NCBI GenBank assembly: GCA_017483645.1
Contig: JAFUWD010000097.1
Coordinates: 1 to 32,385, forward strand
Reading direction: 5' to 3'
Length of the DNA stretch: 32,385 bases
Source: Muribaculaceae bacterium
Lineage (GTDB): Bacteria > Bacteroidota > Bacteroidia > Bacteroidales > Muribaculaceae
Within the stretch, counting starts at the first letter, position 1. Each line of letters starts with the position of its first letter. Below are positions 17,212 through 24,320 of the stretch, in pieces. The notes beneath the pieces were generated by a model. The model was not told the origin of the DNA and did not search any database. It saw only the letters and a program-made list of their open reading frames with translations. Made by a program: the position numbers and the translations under genes.

Positions 17212-18507
17212 TTATTCCACTCTCAGTTGTTTCTTGAGCCAAGCGTGCGCGTCGTCCAATTGCCAAGGGTAGAGCCAGTGGCCGGTGTCGCGGCCCACTT
17301 CCAGTGTCTTGGGGGCGGTGATGACATTGTAGGCGCTGAAAGTGGAAGTAGGACAGCATGCAGGGTCGTTGTAGCCCCATGCGTAAAACCCTGGAACCTT
17401 GAGCAGACGGGCAAAGTTCACGGTGTCGTAGTAGCGCGACACGGCCATGCGTGCCTCAAGGTTGGGCTCGGCAGGGTTGCGGAACAGGTGCGGCCAACCG
17501 CCGCCGCGGCCGTGATGGTAACCGGTGAGTTCACAGAATGCGGGGAAATAGGCAAACAATGCACTCACTTTCGGACTTAGTGCCGCAGTCATGATAGAGA
17601 GCATGCCGCCCTGGCTGCCGCCATAGGTGGCGATGCGGGTGCTGTCCACGTCGGGCCGGGTGCACAAATAGTCCACAGCGCGCACACATCCCAAAATGGC
17701 GCGTTTGTAGTAGTAAGTGTCGCGGTTGTCGATGCCGATGGTGGTGTAGCCCGACAAAGCGCCCTGCTCAAGCTGCCGGTAAATTTCTTGTGACTGGTCC
17801 ACCGGGATGCCGTGAACGCCGATTTCCAGCACCACATAACCTTGATAAGCCAGTTCGTTGGGACCGGTGAACGAGCGTACGGCGGCACCGGGCAGACGCA
17901 GAATGGCCGGCTTGCGTCCGGGCGTCTTGGGCACGGTGAGCACGCCGTAGACATAGTTGCCGCGCCTGTAAGACTGCAGGCGCAGATAGTATACGTCCAC
18001 ACGGTCGTTGCTTTGTTCCGCATTGTGGCGCAGGGTGGGCGTCATGGGCACTTGCGCGGCTTTGGCCATGGCATCGCTCCAGAATTGCTCGAAATCGGAG
18101 GGCATGGTGGTGGTGGGCACGATGCTGAAGGGGTCGGCGGCCAGATTGGTCATTGACGAATAGGTGCGCCCGTTGTGCTCCACTTTCACCCTGACGCTGG
18201 TGAAGCCCGGTTCCCTTGCTCCCGGCACGGTGAAGTGTGCCACACCCGAGGCGTCGGTGGTGACGGCGCCGCTATATACGGCATCGAGTTTGTCGGGACC
18301 GTAACTGTAACTGATGGTGGTGCCTGCCATGCGCGCGTTTTCCTTGATGGCGTAGACCGTGATGTGTGCCTCTTCACCCACATGATAAGTCCAGTCGGAG
18401 TGGTCGGGCTCGGCTACAACGGTGATGTATTGATGACTTGATGACTGTGCTGCACAAGCCAGCGCACAGCATGCAAAGATAAGAAAAAATGCGGATAAAC
18501 GATTCAT
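17212..18507 (-). CDS. Secreted acetyl esterase of the CE7 (acetyl xylan esterase/cephalosporin-C deacetylase) type
   Basis: This 431-residue protein is an alpha/beta hydrolase that likely removes acetyl groups from xylan-type or other acetylated sugars outside the cytoplasm. Residues 1-20 form a signal peptide. An N-terminal Ig-like domain (about 25-125) precedes the CE7 domain, which begins with DFEQFWSDAMAKA (138-150). Catalytic candidates are Ser298 (GGSQGG), Asp381 (GYNDPACCPTS) and His410 (DTGHW). The Asp loop resembles but does not match the usual CE7 form MDxxxPPST, and the His is followed by Trp, not the usual Glu-Gly. There is no sorting domain, so it is probably periplasmic. It is 113 bases upstream of porU on the same strand, with its own -7 box. 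No glycan-uptake genes surround it. Confidence 0.85.
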   Translation of the reverse strand: MNRLSAFFLIFACCALACAAQSSSHQYITVVAEPDHSDWTYHVGEEAHITVYAIKENARMAGTTISYSYGPDKLDAVYSGAVTTDASGVAHFTVPGAREPGFTSVRVKVEHNGRTYSSMTNLAADPFSIVPTTTMPSDFEQFWSDAMAKAAQVPMTPTLRHNAEQSNDRVDVYYLRLQSYRRGNYVYGVLTVPKTPGRKPAILRLPGAAVRSFTGPNELAYQGYVVLEIGVHGIPVDQSQEIYRQLEQGALSGYTTIGIDNRDTYYYKRAILGCVRAVDYLCTRPDVDSTRIATYGGSQGGMLSIMTAALSPKVSALFAYFPAFCELTGYHHGRGGGWPHLFRNPAEPNLEARMAVSRYYDTVNFARLLKVPGFYAWGYNDPACCPTSTFSAYNVITAPKTLEVGRDTGHWLYPWQLDDAHAWLKKQLRVE

Positions 18508-18541
18508 GGGTCTTTTTTAGTACGGTTAGTTAATGTCGATA

Positions 18542-18549
18542 CAAAGGTA
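18542..18549 (-). promoter_or_regulatory. -7 box of the esterase gene
   Basis: Minus-strand TACCTTTG matches TAnnTTTG and lies 35 bases upstream of the esterase ATG. A clear -33 TTG is lacking. The same octamer is used in front of rplU. Confidence 0.5.
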
Positions 18550-18623
18550 ATCATTTTTATCCTTTGCAGAACGACGATTATTGAAAAACCAAAAAAAGTG
18601 TCATTCTCTAATGTTTTTTTTTG

Positions 18624-18657
18624 TACTTTTGTTGCGTTAATTGCATAAATAATTTTG
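18624..18657 (+). promoter_or_regulatory. Two overlapping promoter candidates for the PepSY-like pair
   Basis: TACTTTTG (18624-18631) and TAATTTTG (18650-18657) both match TAnnTTTG. The second has a TTTG (18628-18631) 18 bases upstream, so the first box may double as the -33 element of the second. Leaders would be about 36 or 10 bases before the ATG at 18672. Confidence 0.45.
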
Positions 18658-18671
18658 TAAGAACGATTACT

Positions 18672-19109
18672 ATGAAATCAATCAAATTTATTTTGCCCTG
18701 TGTGGCGGCTGTGATGACACTGATGGTCTGCTCGTGTGACGACCGTCCTGTGGCTCCTGCCGAGTTGCCAGTTGCGATACAATCATTTGTGAAACAATAT
18801 TTTCCTCAGTCGCAGATTGCTTTCGCCCAAAAGGATATTGAATTGTTTGGGGCAAACTACTCACTTGTGTTGAACGACGGTACAGAGATTGACTTTGATG
18901 GCGAAAAGTGCGACAAAGTAGATGCCAAGATGAAAGCTGTGCCTCAGGCATTGGTGCCTGCTCCCATCAGCACCTACGTCACCACAACTTTCCCCGGTGT
19001 CATGATAACCAAGATTGACCAAGAGCGCTACGGCTATGAGATAGAGCTTTCGAGTGGCCTGGAGTTGAAATTCAACAAACAAGGTGCGCTCATGGAGATG
19101 GATGATTGA
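18672..19109 (+). CDS. PepSY-like lipoprotein
   Basis: From the ATG at 18672 the product is 145 residues. The hydrophobic N-terminus ends in MVCSCDD; Cys22 followed by two Asp fits a Bacteroidetes lipoprotein with a surface-export-like acidic tail. The mature part is a PepSY-like (putative beta-lactamase-inhibitor-like, DUF2874) fold made of two similar halves: LPVAIQSFVKQYFP...YSLVLNDGTEIDFD and APISTYVTTTFPG...YEIELSSGLELKFN. Such proteins are small, exported, and of largely unknown function in gut Bacteroidales. An in-frame TTG at 18621 was rejected because the promoter region lies over it and because this ATG places the signal at the N-terminus. The gene is 36 bases before a paralogue. 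Confidence 0.85.
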   Translation: MKSIKFILPCVAAVMTLMVCSCDDRPVAPAELPVAIQSFVKQYFPQSQIAFAQKDIELFGANYSLVLNDGTEIDFDGEKCDKVDAKMKAVPQALVPAPISTYVTTTFPGVMITKIDQERYGYEIELSSGLELKFNKQGALMEMDD

Positions 19110-19145
19110 GAACCAAATTATTAACACTATATATTATAATCGATT

Positions 19146-19577
19146 ATGAAAAACATTAAGATTTTAATGATGGCCATGATGGTCGTAGGGATGAGTTTTG
19201 CGGCAAAGGCCGACGACGACCGAGTTATTACTTTCCAGCAGCTGCCGGCAGCTGCCCAGGCATTCCACAAGGCACACTTCAGCAAAAATGTTCCTTTGGT
19301 TGTGACAATGGACTGGGATGACTATACCATTGTCTATGAGAGCGGTGAGAAAGTGGAATTTGACAGGAATGGCGAGTGGAAAGATATTGATTGCCGTATG
19401 TCGGTTGTTCCGTCTGTCCTCGTCCCCGAGCAAATCAAGGCTGCCGTGAAGACTACGTTCCCCGCTGCCTCAATTGTCAAGATTGACAGGAACCGCCGTG
19501 GTTATGAGGTGAAGCTCAACAACGGTATGGAGGTGGAGTTTAACAGGGCATTCCAAGTTATCGACATCGACGATTAA
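19146..19577 (+). CDS. PepSY-like secreted protein
   Basis: This 143-residue protein is a paralogue of the gene just before it. Residues 1-22 form a signal peptide with cleavage after AAKA, and there is no lipobox, so this copy is predicted soluble in the periplasm while its neighbour is lipid-anchored. The two-fold PepSY-like pattern is clear: LPAAAQAFHKAHFS...YTIVYESGEKVEFD and PEQIKAAVKTTFPA...YEVKLNNGMEVEFN. It ends in an acidic tail IDIDD. The two genes likely share a transcript that stops at the strong terminator 20 bases downstream. Function unknown; sensing or binding in the envelope is possible but not shown. Confidence 0.87.
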   Translation: MKNIKILMMAMMVVGMSFAAKADDDRVITFQQLPAAAQAFHKAHFSKNVPLVVTMDWDDYTIVYESGEKVEFDRNGEWKDIDCRMSVVPSVLVPEQIKAAVKTTFPAASIVKIDRNRRGYEVKLNNGMEVEFNRAFQVIDIDD

Positions 19578-19597
19578 ATCGCGTTTTTCCCCCGAAT

Positions 19598-19647
19598 AAA
19601 ACAACCGGCACTACCTGCGGCAGAAAGCAGGAGAGCCGGTTGTTTTT
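19598..19647. terminator. Bidirectional terminator between convergent genes
   Basis: AAAACAACCGGC (19598-19609) pairs with GCCGGTTGTTTT (19635-19646), with T-runs on both strands. The loop itself holds a second stem, CCTGC (19614-19618) with GCAGG (19627-19631). It serves the PepSY pair on the plus strand and the propeller gene on the minus strand. Confidence 0.75.
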
Positions 19648-19694
19648 TTGTGGCATTTAAAAGTCTGGCCAAAAGATTGTTGTGAAGGCAATCT

Positions 19695-20618
19695 TTACCG
19701 ATTAACTTTAAAGGCAATGTGTTTGTCGTAGATGGAAAGATAGAGCCGGCCGTCGCTGCCGAGGGCAAACCACTGCGGAGAAGAAGCAACCCAGAGCTGC
19801 TGTTTCCTGACACCCGTAAACCTGTTCAGAACGTAAACATAATCAGGTTTGCCCGACTCGCCAAATCCACAGACAATGGAATTGTCAATGATTAGGAAGT
19901 TGTCGGAGTTGCAAGTGTTTGGCTTGCTGACCCATAGGGTCTTGTCGGTGGCGGTGTCAATGGCCACGAGGTAGGCATTTTTTCCATTGTCGAAGCCCAG
20001 CAAGCCCGAAATGCTGAAGTAGAGTATCCCGTCCTTCACGACAGCCCAGTTAACCGACTGTCGGTCGATGTCGGCCGCACGGTTTTTGGGTGGGAAAGTC
20101 ATCGCCGAAGTGTTATAAACTTTCTTCACCTCTTTAGAAGGGTCAACGAGCATAATCAAGTGCGGGTCTCTTCCGCGTCGTGAGATGTCCAGCTCTGATT
20201 TTCCCCATGGCAGAAGCTCCGTTTTCGGAGCCCTTCCGTAAGTGGCCACGGGATAATCGCCGTCATAGAACACATCGTTCAGAATCCATTCATCGCTGTA
20301 GATTTCCGGCACGATGTCGGGAATACGGTAATCGGTGTCGTCCCACCCAAGAGTCGGGTGCCCGATGATATTTCCAACTTTCAACTCAGGCAAAGCCAGT
20401 GCGTTATAGTCGTCCATTGGCTTTATGTATTTCGTTCTAACGAGGGTGACGGTCTTTTTCTTCCCTTTTGGGGCGGTGGTGAGCGTCTGCCCGTTGAAAT
20501 TGGACACCGCTATAGGTACAATCTCAGTTTCATGCTCAACTCCGTTAAGCGTGTAATTCTGCGCCTGTGCAAAAAACATTGCCGACAATAACGCTGCTGA
20601 CAAGACAACTCTTTTCAT
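19695..20618 (-). CDS. Secreted PQQ-like/beta-propeller protein of unknown function
   Basis: From the ATG at 20618 the product is 307 residues with a signal peptide (RVVLSAALLSAMFFAQAQ). The middle and C-terminal parts show repeated short beta blades typical of PQQ-like or WD-type propellers: VKDGILYFSISGLLGFD, AYLVAIDTATDKTLWVS, DYVYVLNRFTGV and LGSDGRLYLSIYDKHIAF. It probably folds as a partial propeller outside the cytoplasm; no enzyme motif is visible. An earlier in-frame TTG-initiated extension to 20723 was rejected: it has no signal-like start and would begin upstream of the predicted transcription start. It is convergent with the PepSY pair and shares their terminator. Confidence 0.75.
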   Translation of the reverse strand: MKRVVLSAALLSAMFFAQAQNYTLNGVEHETEIVPIAVSNFNGQTLTTAPKGKKKTVTLVRTKYIKPMDDYNALALPELKVGNIIGHPTLGWDDTDYRIPDIVPEIYSDEWILNDVFYDGDYPVATYGRAPKTELLPWGKSELDISRRGRDPHLIMLVDPSKEVKKVYNTSAMTFPPKNRAADIDRQSVNWAVVKDGILYFSISGLLGFDNGKNAYLVAIDTATDKTLWVSKPNTCNSDNFLIIDNSIVCGFGESGKPDYVYVLNRFTGVRKQQLWVASSPQWFALGSDGRLYLSIYDKHIAFKVNR

Positions 20619-20709
20619 CATAAGAAATAATAATGTAGACAACAATAAAACTCCAAATGGTTTATGAGGATTACTATCGCTGAACTGGATAATCAGTAAG
20701 TCCTCACTA

Positions 20710-20739
20710 CAAAAATAGTTCATTTTGCAGAGAAATCAA
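20710..20739 (-). promoter_or_regulatory. Promoter of the propeller gene
   Basis: On the minus strand TTG (20739-20737), 19 bases, then TATTTTTG (20717-20710). The transcript would start near 20705 with a leader of about 85 bases, which supports the downstream ATG at 20618. Confidence 0.6.
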
Positions 20740-20879
20740 TATAATGATGTGGCAAAAATGGAAAATTATTGCGATTACATGATTTTTTTGTGCCATGTAT
20801 AGTGCCCTTTTTTGTGGCCGGCAACGTTGCTTGTTAATAATTTTTTTTTGTTATCAGGCTCATATAGCAAATTTATTGT

Positions 20880-20887
20880 TATCTTTG
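20880..20887 (+). promoter_or_regulatory. -7 box of tdk
   Basis: TATCTTTG matches TAnnTTTG and lies 43 bases before the tdk ATG. There is no TTG at the usual upstream distance. Confidence 0.45.
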
Positions 20888-20930
20888 TTGCAACGCTGGC
20901 GCTCACCATCTCGTCGGTGCACTTACAAAA

Positions 20931-21560
20931 ATGAACGGACAAGGCAAACTTTATTTCAGATACGGCACCATGGGCTCGGCCAAAACCGCCATGCTGCTCA
21001 CCCAGGCCTATAACTTTGAAGAGCGCGGCATGGAGTACCTGTGCATGAAACCCATCATCGATGACCGCGAGAATGACAACGTTATCCGTTCGCGCATCGG
21101 CATCGAGCGCAAATGCACATGGATTTATCCCGACACCGACCTCTATGAGATGCTCAAAGAATTATTTGAGCGCACTCTGGTTGTGAAAGATTGGATTCTG
21201 GTGGATGAGTCACAGTTCCTGAAGGCCCAGCAAATCGACCAGTTGGCCCGCGTGGTTGATGACTACGGAGTGAATGTGGTGTGCTATGGCCTACGCACCG
21301 ACTTCCAGTCACATCTGTTCGAGGGCTCCCGACGCCTGCTTGAGATAGCCGACACCATCGACGAGGTGAAATCCACCTGCTCATGTGGCCGAAAGACGAT
21401 TATCAACGCGCGTATCGACAGCTCGGGCAACATCGTCACCGATGGTGATCAAGTGGAGATAGGCGGCGACGACAAATACGTGGCACTCTGCCGCAGTTGC
21501 TGGCGCAACCGCCGCATTGAGAGTACCAATCGCAACGCATTGAAATTTGAGAGCGAGTGA
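20931..21560 (+). CDS. tdk: Thymidine kinase (type II)
   Basis: This 209-residue cytoplasmic enzyme phosphorylates thymidine to dTMP with ATP, the salvage route to dTTP. Visible signatures are the P-loop GTMGSAKT (12-19), the Asp-Glu of VDESQF (91-96, with Glu93 in the position of the general base region), and a zinc-binding lasso with Cys150, Cys152, Cys187 and Cys190 (CSCG ... CRSC). The length is normal for the family. It stands alone on the plus strand with a -7 box upstream and converges on the small membrane gene with only six bases between the stop codons, so the two messages may overlap at their 3' ends. Confidence 0.95.
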   Translation: MNGQGKLYFRYGTMGSAKTAMLLTQAYNFEERGMEYLCMKPIIDDRENDNVIRSRIGIERKCTWIYPDTDLYEMLKELFERTLVVKDWILVDESQFLKAQQIDQLARVVDDYGVNVVCYGLRTDFQSHLFEGSRRLLEIADTIDEVKSTCSCGRKTIINARIDSSGNIVTDGDQVEIGGDDKYVALCRSCWRNRRIESTNRNALKFESE

Positions 21561-21566
21561 GGCGTC

Positions 21567-21908
21567 TTATTTCTTTTTGCCCAGCAGCAGGTGCAGCAGC
21601 CAGCCCACGATGCACAATGCGATGCTGAATGCCAGAGCCCACCAGAAGTTTTCCACCTTGAAATAGTCACCCATGCACCAGTCGGCCAGCATCACCATCA
21701 GGGCATTGATGACCAGGGTGAACAATCCCAGTGTGAGCAGGTTGATGGGAAGCGACAAGAATTTGATAATGGGGCGAATTAGCGTGTTGATAACACCCAG
21801 CACCACGGCCACCAAAAGGGTGGCCCACCACGGCTGCACGGTGACACCGTCGAGCACCCATGCGGTGATTCCGACGGCCAAGGCCGAAATAATGAGTCGA
21901 AGAATCAT
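21567..21908 (-). CDS. Small membrane protein of the phage-holin-4 superfamily (YvlD-like)
   Basis: From the ATG at 21908 the product is 113 residues with four membrane segments: LRLIISALAVGITAWVL, WWATLLVAVVLGVINTLI, LTLGLFTLVINALMVML and WWALAFSIALCIVGWLL, ending in KKK. The pattern ...GVINTLIRPIIKFLSLPINLLTLGLFTLVINA is typical of the family named phage holin 4_2, which is common in non-phage chromosomes and of unknown function. Nothing near it is phage-like. A possible extension to 22034 was rejected: it would add a charged N-terminus and begin upstream of the -7 box at 21939-21946. Confidence 0.88.
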   Translation of the reverse strand: MILRLIISALAVGITAWVLDGVTVQPWWATLLVAVVLGVINTLIRPIIKFLSLPINLLTLGLFTLVINALMVMLADWCMGDYFKVENFWWALAFSIALCIVGWLLHLLLGKKK

Positions 21909-21938
21909 GTTTGTTACTGATATTTGAGTTGTTGACTT

Positions 21939-21946
21939 CAAAGATA
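21939..21946 (-). promoter_or_regulatory. -7 box of the YvlD-like gene
   Basis: Minus-strand TATCTTTG, 30 bases before the ATG. A TTTG lies 22 bases further upstream (21972-21969), slightly beyond the usual spacing. Confidence 0.45.
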
Positions 21947-22051
21947 GCGATTTTTCCCTCGCTAAGAGCAAAAAAAACGAAAAAAGCGCAGTTTTGTCGG
22001 CCGAAATGACTAATTTCGCATCATTAAAAGCCAAATCTAACTCAAACCGCC

Positions 22052-22990
22052 ATGACCGAAATCAATAAAAAACTGCTTAAGCAAGCGCAAGATTATGTGA
22101 TGATATTTCTTGGGCTGGCCTCCTATGCCTTTGGTTTCACGGCATTCATCTTGCCCGAGAAGGTGGTTACGGGTGGTGTCACGGGTGTGGCATCGCTCTT
22201 GTTCTTCGGGCTGGGATGGAATGTGGCTGTGACCTATTTCATCATCAATGTGATTTTGCTGGCCATAGCGTTCCGAACCGTGGGCAAGCAGTTTGTCATT
22301 CGCACGATTATCGGTGCCAGTGCCGCCACCCTGCTTATAGGCTTCATGGAACCGCTGTTCACTGAACCCATAGTGGCGCAACAGCCATTCATGAATGTCA
22401 TCATCGGCGCCATCTTTTGCGGAGTGGGAATCGGAACGGTGTTTGTCCATAACGGCAGCAGTGCCGGCACCGACATTGTGGCGGCCATGGTCACCAAGTA
22501 CACCAATATTTCCTTCGGACGCATGATGCTCTATATGGACCTGTTCATCATTTCATCGTCCTACATTATTTTTCAGAGCATCGACAAGATTGTGTATGGT
22601 CTTATTTTTATGATTATCAACTCCTTTGTGGCCGATATGGTGATTAACAATAACCGTCAGGCAGTGCAGTTCATGATTTTCTCGGAAAAATGGGAAGATA
22701 TAGCCAATGCCATCAACAATGAGGCTCGCCGCGGGTGCACATTGCTGCATGGAACCGGGTGGTACACCAAGCGCGACGTGAAAATTTTACTGGTGATGTG
22801 CCGAAAGATGGAAAGCGTCCACATCTTCCGAATCATCAAAGCTGTTGATGACCAGGCGCTCATTTCGCAATCGAACATGAACGGAGTGTACGGACTGGGA
22901 TTTGATGAGGTGAAAGTGCGCATGCACAAGTACAAACCCAAGATGGCCGACGAAACCACCGAGCGGCCTTCGTCCACCGACCCGTCATGA
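22052..22990 (+). CDS. YitT-family membrane protein (DUF161 plus DUF2179)
   Basis: This 312-residue inner-membrane protein has about five or six hydrophobic helices in residues 14-200 (MIFLGLASYAFGFTAFIL, VTYFIINVILLAIAF, MNVIIGAIFCGVGIGTVFV, LYMDLFIISSSYIIF) with the glycine-rich TGGVTGVASLLF and NGSSAGTDIVA blocks of the YitT family. A soluble C-terminal DUF2179 domain follows (about 220-290, RRGCTLLHGTGWYTKRDVKILLVM). The transported substrate is unknown. The last 20 residues are a Pro/Ser/Thr-rich tail. Its stop overlaps the start of the next gene by ATGA, so the two are translationally coupled. Confidence 0.9.
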   Translation: MTEINKKLLKQAQDYVMIFLGLASYAFGFTAFILPEKVVTGGVTGVASLLFFGLGWNVAVTYFIINVILLAIAFRTVGKQFVIRTIIGASAATLLIGFMEPLFTEPIVAQQPFMNVIIGAIFCGVGIGTVFVHNGSSAGTDIVAAMVTKYTNISFGRMMLYMDLFIISSSYIIFQSIDKIVYGLIFMIINSFVADMVINNNRQAVQFMIFSEKWEDIANAINNEARRGCTLLHGTGWYTKRDVKILLVMCRKMESVHIFRIIKAVDDQALISQSNMNGVYGLGFDEVKVRMHKYKPKMADETTERPSSTDPS

Positions 22991-23484
22991 CCCTCTCTCG
23001 CCTTATATCAACACGCCTGTGCCGGTGCTTGTGGCTGGTGGTGCTCACGTTGGCCGTTGCGCTGTGTGCCACGGCGCAGCCCGCCGGCAGCAAGTCGGTG
23101 GCAGTCAACTATGACTACGCCACCAAGCATCGCCAGAACGGCTTTGGCTTTAACTTGACTTTTGACATATTCAAGCGGTTCCGCTTGCAGCCCGAAATGA
23201 TTTATTTCACCACCCACAAGGGCGTTTCGACCCTCGACTTGGGGCTTAACCTGCATTATTTGGTGCCTGTCACTGGCGCACTGCGCGTATATCCCACAGC
23301 CGGCATCTGCTACACTCATTGGGGCTATGATGGCCCCGACGAGAGCCGAGTGGGTTTCATGGCAGGCGGAGGTGCAGAGTTTTGGCTGGGCAAGCGCTGG
23401 GCGCTGGTGGTGGAAGAACGCCTGCAACTGGTTTCGCACGAGTCACAAGCCATCACCACGCTGGGATTGCGCCATGCCTTCTGA
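22987..23484 (+). CDS. Small outer-membrane beta-barrel protein
   Basis: The product is 165 residues. A signal peptide (LWLVVLTLAVALCATAQ) is followed by alternating polar and aromatic strands (SVAVNYDYATKH, GFGFNLTFDIF, LDLGLNLHYLVPV, ALRVYPTAGICYTHWGY, VGFMAGGGAEFWLGKRWALV) and a C-terminal Phe, as in OmpA-like eight-strand barrels inserted by the BAM complex. It begins inside the last codons of the YitT gene (ATGA overlap). I cannot name a function; a small porin-like or structural barrel is likely. Confidence 0.85.
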   Translation: MTLSRLISTRLCRCLWLVVLTLAVALCATAQPAGSKSVAVNYDYATKHRQNGFGFNLTFDIFKRFRLQPEMIYFTTHKGVSTLDLGLNLHYLVPVTGALRVYPTAGICYTHWGYDGPDESRVGFMAGGGAEFWLGKRWALVVEERLQLVSHESQAITTLGLRHAF

Positions 23485-23503
23485 GCAGCGGGCGCATAGG
23501 GAG

Positions 23504-23537
23504 TAAAAACGACATCCCCACATTGGTGGAGATGTCG
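23504..23537 (-). terminator. Terminator of the ferredoxin gene
   Basis: On the minus strand a 12-pair hairpin with one mismatch (23537-23510, loop CAAT) is followed by TTTTTAC. It lies 40 bases past the ferredoxin stop; on the plus strand the same hairpin may help end the barrel transcript but has no T-run. Confidence 0.65.
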
Positions 23538-23577
23538 CTTGATTGAATAAATTGCTCTTTGTGTCAGGCAAATGCGA

Positions 23578-23745
23578 TTAGCCCTCGCTGATAGCCTCGT
23601 TGGGGCAGGCCTCGGCGCAAGTTCCGCAGCTGATGCAGGTGTCGGGGTCAATCACATAGATGTCGCCTTCGCTGATAGCGCCCGTGGGGCAAACCGACAT
23701 ACAGGTGCCGCAAGCAACACAATTATCGTCAATTACGTAAGCCAT
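23578..23745 (-). CDS. 2[4Fe-4S] ferredoxin
   Basis: This 55-residue clostridial-type ferredoxin is a small cytoplasmic electron carrier. It has two CxxCxxCxxxCP motifs: Cys9, Cys12, Cys15, Cys19 and Cys37, Cys40, Cys43, Cys47, each set completing a cluster shared crosswise between the halves. The protein begins MAYVIDDNCVACGTC and ends NEAISEG. Likely partners are pyruvate:ferredoxin oxidoreductase or hydrogenases, none of which is in the window. It stands alone, with a -7 box upstream and a terminator downstream, in keeping with high expression. Confidence 0.95.
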   Translation of the reverse strand: MAYVIDDNCVACGTCMSVCPTGAISEGDIYVIDPDTCISCGTCAEACPNEAISEG

Positions 23746-23795
23746 TGTAGTAAGTAATTAAAAAATGAATAATGTTAATAGTAGTAATCTTGGGG

Positions 23796-23803
23796 CAAAT
23801 GTA
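23796..23803 (-). promoter_or_regulatory. -7 box of the ferredoxin gene
   Basis: Minus-strand TACATTTG fits TAnnTTTG and would start a transcript about 45 bases before the ATG. No clear -33 TTG. Confidence 0.5.
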
Positions 23804-23900
23804 ATGCTTTTTGTTGAAAAAAACACCATGTTTGACCAAAATTCTTTGCGCTGACGGGCAAAATCTGTGCCAAATGCACTGCGATGTAGAAAAAATAACC

Positions 23901-23908
23901 TATCTTTG
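23901..23908 (+). promoter_or_regulatory. -7 box of the SUI1-like gene
   Basis: TATCTTTG lies 38 bases before the ATG at 23946. It probably drives the SUI1-like and helicase-nuclease genes together. Confidence 0.45.
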
Positions 23909-23945
23909 TCAATAATCATTTTCGACTCCTTAATCGCATAGTATA

Positions 23946-24293
23946 ATGGAAGACTGGAAACAACTCCTTGGTCAAGCTTTCGGCATCGACCCCGAAACCG
24001 CGCAGCCCGATGAAACTCACAACGACGAACGGCCTGCCGACGCTCTCGCGCAACAGGGAAAGTCCATGGTAAACATCGTGTTTGAGAAGAAAGGCCGCGC
24101 GGGCAAGCAGGCCACCATCATCACCGACCTGCTCGCCGATGACGAGGCACTCAAGCGTTTGGCCAGCGAGCTCAAGCAGCACTGCAGCACCGGTGGCAGC
24201 GCTCGAGGCGGTGAGATATTGCTGCAAGGCGACTGCCGGGACAAAGCCCTGGAGTGGCTGCGAGAGCGAGGGTTCAAGGCTCGTATTATTTGA
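23946..24293 (+). CDS. SUI1/YciH-family translation factor-like protein
   Basis: This 115-residue protein matches the bacterial relatives of eukaryotic initiation factor eIF1 (SUI1/YciH). The family core is seen in VFEKKGRAGKQATIITDL (about 45-62), LASELKQHCSTGGSARGGEILLQGD and the C-terminal LRERGFKARII. In bacteria the role is not firmly settled; it can influence start-site selection in vitro. The N-terminal 40 residues are acidic and poorly conserved-looking. It starts 38 bases after a -7 box and ends 27 bases before the helicase-nuclease ATG, so the two are probably one transcript. Confidence 0.9.
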   Translation: MEDWKQLLGQAFGIDPETAQPDETHNDERPADALAQQGKSMVNIVFEKKGRAGKQATIITDLLADDEALKRLASELKQHCSTGGSARGGEILLQGDCRDKALEWLRERGFKARII

Positions 24294-24320
24294 CAATCAT
24301 TGAAATACCAAAACGAGACA

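Larger units (their letters stand above)
20619..20930. other. Divergent intergenic region between the propeller gene and tdk
   Basis: About 310 bases without a gene. It holds an outward promoter for each flank (20710-20739 minus, 20880-20887 plus), AT-rich runs, and a 10-base palindrome GCAACGTTGC at 20821-20830 that could be an operator, though nothing else supports this. Confidence 0.5.

Noticed and set aside
20619-20723. N-terminal extension of the propeller protein
   Set aside because: The extra 35 residues would precede the signal peptide and begin upstream of the predicted transcription start.
21567-21908. A prophage remnant, suggested by the phage-holin-4 family name
   Set aside because: This family is widespread in bacterial chromosomes without phages, and no phage gene lies near it.
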